From: Candidatus Scatousia excrementipullorum
GTDB taxonomy: Bacteria > Cyanobacteriota > Vampirovibrionia > Gastranaerophilales > Gastranaerophilaceae
Assembly (NCBI GenBank): GCA_017694215.1
Contig: JADIND010000077.1
Location: 1-25,551, forward strand
Reading direction: 5' to 3'
DNA length: 25,551 nucleotides
Positions 23,559 through 25,551 of the stretch are shown in pieces; positions within the stretch are counted from its first letter, which is position 1; each line of letters starts with the position of its first letter. Made by a program: the position numbers and the translations under genes. The notes under the pieces were generated by a model. It ran no database searches, was not told the DNA's origin, and worked only from the letters and a program-made list of their open reading frames with translations.

Positions 23559-24455
23559 ATGCAAATATTTACCGAATTAAATAGAAAAACTGATTTATCC
23601 CTTGCACTCGGTTATTTTGACGGGGTGCACCTGGGTCATAAGGCAGTTATTTTATCTGCCGTAAATTTTGCACATAAGAACGGTAATAAATCTGCGGTTA
23701 TAACCTTCAAAGAGCATCCGTGCTGCTTTTTCTATGGTGTCTGTCCGAAATATATTCTGACCCGGGAAGACAGGCTATTTCATATTGAGGCTCTCGGAGT
23801 GGACTATGTGTATATTCTGGATTTTAATGCCAAACTCTGCATGTTGTCTGCTCAGGATTATTTAAAAAATGTGTTAATTGATAACTTTTCTCCGAAATCA
23901 ATTTCGACTGGTTTTAATCACTATTTCGGAGCTAAAAAGTCCGGCGGAGTTGATTTACTTACACAAATGCAGTCTGTTTACGGGTATAAATATTTTGAAG
24001 TTCCCCCACAGAAGATTGGAAAAGACACAATAAGCAGCACTGTAATTCGAAATGCACTCTCTAAAGGGCAGATTGCCAATGCTAACGAAATGCTGGGGTA
24101 CAATTTTACAATAAGCGGTGAGGTTATTAAAGGTCAGCAGCTGGGGCGTAAAATTGGATTCAGGACTGCAAACTTAATGTATCCTCCGGAACTTATCGAT
24201 TTGCCGTTCGGTGTTTATTCCGTTATTGTGCATTACCAAAATGCAGTCTATCGCGGAATTACAAATTTCGGCATTAGACCTACTGTTTCTAATACTAATC
24301 AGTGTTCTTTAGAAACTCATATTCTGGATTTTGACAGAGATATTTATGGTGAAAATATTGCCGTTGAATTTCTAAAGATGATTAGATTAGAAAAAAAATT
24401 TGCTTCAATAGAGGAATTAAAAAAACAAATTAAAGATGATATTGCACATATTTAA
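23559..24455 (+). CDS. ribF: Bifunctional riboflavin kinase/FMN adenylyltransferase
   Basis: RibF phosphorylates riboflavin to FMN and adenylates FMN to FAD. The N-terminal nucleotidyltransferase half (1-~180) shows GYFDGVHLGH (18-27) with the HxGH signature, TGFNHYFG (117-124) and SSTVIR (159-164). The C-terminal kinase half shows GEVIKGQQLGRKIGF (187-201), NFGIRPTV (236-243) and the catalytic-Glu segment ETHILDFDRDIYG (252-264). One oddity is GFRTAN (200-205), where the family nearly always has GFPTAN; the Thr and Asn that hold ATP-Mg are kept. Length (298 aa) is near normal. Its stop directly abuts the stop of the convergent isochorismatase-like gene. Confidence 0.95.
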   Translation: MQIFTELNRKTDLSLALGYFDGVHLGHKAVILSAVNFAHKNGNKSAVITFKEHPCCFFYGVCPKYILTREDRLFHIEALGVDYVYILDFNAKLCMLSAQDYLKNVLIDNFSPKSISTGFNHYFGAKKSGGVDLLTQMQSVYGYKYFEVPPQKIGKDTISSTVIRNALSKGQIANANEMLGYNFTISGEVIKGQQLGRKIGFRTANLMYPPELIDLPFGVYSVIVHYQNAVYRGITNFGIRPTVSNTNQCSLETHILDFDRDIYGENIAVEFLKMIRLEKKFASIEELKKQIKDDIAHI

Positions 24456-25001
24456 TTACTTTATTAACGCCTGAATTTCCTTAAATTTCGGGTTCTTTGC
24501 ACCTTTTAACCATTCAAATAAAGCAATTTCAACACAGGAAATTTTTGCTCCGTTTTGCTGCATGATTTCAATTCCCTGCTTGAATTCGTATTTGTTGCGG
24601 CTTGCACAGGCATCTTTTATTACATAAACTTCATAACCGGCTTCAATCAGCGCTGCAGCAGTCTGGTGTACACAAATATGCGTTTCAATGCCAAATAAAA
24701 CAATCTGTTTTTTACCGTAAGCTGCAATTTTTTCAGGCATACCATCTTCTAACAATGCGTTAAATGAAGTTTTTTCTACAATTTCAGTATCGGGTGGCAA
24801 CACTGCTTTTAACTGAGGTACAGTATTACCTAAGCCTTTCGGGTACTGTTCTGTTACAAGTACCGGAATTCCGAGTGCTTTTGCCGCACTGGCTACTTTT
24901 ACAGCTTTGGATACAACAATATCTTTATCTAAAGCTGCCACAAGTCTTTCTTGTATATCAATTATCATTAGCAAACTGTTCTGTGCAGAAAGTGTATTCA
25001 T
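24456..25001 (-). CDS. Isochorismatase-like cysteine hydrolase
   Basis: The 181-aa protein is a single isochorismatase-fold domain with the catalytic triad of the amidohydrolase branch: D15 (DIQERL), K77 (EKTSF) and nucleophile C110 (GIETHICVHQTA). It resembles YcaC-type proteins of unknown substrate rather than true isochorismatases. No siderophore or nicotinamide genes are adjacent. AAGGAG lies 8 bases before the ATG and overlaps the stop codon of the upstream gene (TAAGGAG), so the two are probably one operon. It converges on ribF with zero spacing and no terminator between them. Confidence 0.9.
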   Translation of the reverse strand: MNTLSAQNSLLMIIDIQERLVAALDKDIVVSKAVKVASAAKALGIPVLVTEQYPKGLGNTVPQLKAVLPPDTEIVEKTSFNALLEDGMPEKIAAYGKKQIVLFGIETHICVHQTAAALIEAGYEVYVIKDACASRNKYEFKQGIEIMQQNGAKISCVEIALFEWLKGAKNPKFKEIQALIK

Positions 25002-25013
25002 AAAATTTTCTCC

Positions 25014-25551
25014 TTATTTAATGGTTGTTTTAAACTCTTCTATAAAGCTTTCAAGTATTTCTGTAAGTTTGTCAGTTGTTATTTGTTTTATGGAAAGCAA
25101 AATTTCTCTATTCTCCGGACTGTCCAAGCCTGCATGATTTATGTTGATTCTTATTTTAGTAAATCCGGTATAAACAAGTTTAAGCAGGCTTGTTTGTTTT
25201 GTGCTTGTCAAGCGGAAAACACTCTGAATTTCATCGGTGTATTGTTCGATTTTTGTATTTTTTAATTTATTTTCGTAATTTTTTTGCATTCTGTAAAATA
25301 CAGGAGTTATTACTTTTTCTAATTTTTTATCAAATGCATGTTTAAACAACTTATAATTTGAGGTCATTTCTGCCGGTATGTCGAGCCAGTCGTCCTGAAT
25401 ATTATTACCCTTTTTTGCATAAATTACAGTTTCATCATTACTCAGCATTGCATCAGACAGGGCACACATTGCTTTCTTTTCCGCTAACTGATATGTATAA
25501 TTTTTAATTTCACAAATGCCGGCTTTTACAGTGATTTTTCCGTCAAGTTGA
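25014..25551 (-). CDS. 3' part of an unknown gene cut by the right window edge
   Basis: The leftward frame is open from the right edge through codon boundaries to TAA at 25014, giving at least 178 residues. An internal Met at 25469 could be taken as a start, but the frame continues upstream without a stop and reads like protein (LDGKITVKAGICEIKNYTYQ), so the gene probably begins outside the window. The visible part is charged and mainly helical, with no membrane segment and no motif I recognise. It lies 12 bases upstream of the isochorismatase-like gene, and its stop overlaps that gene's ribosome site. Confidence 0.75.
   Translation of the reverse strand, partial: QLDGKITVKAGICEIKNYTYQLAEKKAMCALSDAMLSNDETVIYAKKGNNIQDDWLDIPAEMTSNYKLFKHAFDKKLEKVITPVFYRMQKNYENKLKNTKIEQYTDEIQSVFRLTSTKQTSLLKLVYTGFTKIRININHAGLDSPENREILLSIKQITTDKLTEILESFIEEFKTTIK

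Noticed and set aside
24456..25001. True isochorismatase of siderophore synthesis (entB-like)
   Set aside because: The protein is a short single domain with a Cys nucleophile and no aryl-carrier domain, and no siderophore genes are adjacent.

Overview
The window reads as AT-rich chromosomal DNA of a bacterium. Its genes are compact, Shine-Dalgarno sites are mostly clear, and many short operons end in hairpin terminators. Housekeeping genes alternate with proteins I cannot place in a known family. Several of those carry a short polar N-terminal leader ending in an aromatic-x-Gly/Ala motif (VSFSG, KSFLG, PAFTA). This style, with a cyanobacterial-type SNF2 helicase and a prokaryotic GshB-like ligase, suggests an uncultured non-photosynthetic cyanobacterial relative (Melainabacteria/Gastranaerophilales). 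That assignment is an inference from style, not from a marker gene.

Layout. The left edge (1-65) holds a promoter, ribosome site and first codons of a leftward gene that leaves the window. A leftward HNH-like protein gene follows (105-1574). Next is a tight leftward operon, yebC > diguanylate cyclase > tsaE > tsaB (4806-1639), ending in a hairpin terminator. Rightward genes encode an unknown 263-aa protein and a glutathione-synthetase-like ATP-grasp protein. These face a leftward kinase-like protein gene and tsaD. tsaD and obgE diverge from a 37-bp promoter region. After obgE come a membrane-anchored protein of unknown function and a YjbQ-family gene.

The stretch 12092-12473 has no gene but holds a GC-rich cluster of palindromes and direct repeats. 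Next to it is a divergent pair, an XRE-type regulator and a hexapeptide acyltransferase, with an operator-like inverted repeat between them. Then follow gpmI, a large SNF2 helicase gene, rpsU (57 codons), an nfeD/SPFH membrane pair and aspS, most with their own promoter or terminator. The right part has an Asn/Gln-rich protein gene, a second XRE regulator, ribF, and a leftward isochorismatase-like gene coupled to a gene cut by the right edge.

Working together. TsaB, TsaD and TsaE are the partners that add threonylcarbamoyl to A37 of ANN-decoding tRNAs. Together with aspS, rpsU, obgE and yebC, much of the window serves translation. NfeD and the SPFH protein form a known membrane pair. The most unusual items are the leader-bearing orphan proteins (an HNH-like nuclease, a kinase-like protein and a membrane-anchored protein), the repeat cluster with its regulator/acyltransferase neighbours, and two genes (tsaD, ribF) whose TATAAT box lies exactly six bases before the ATG, suggesting leaderless transcripts.
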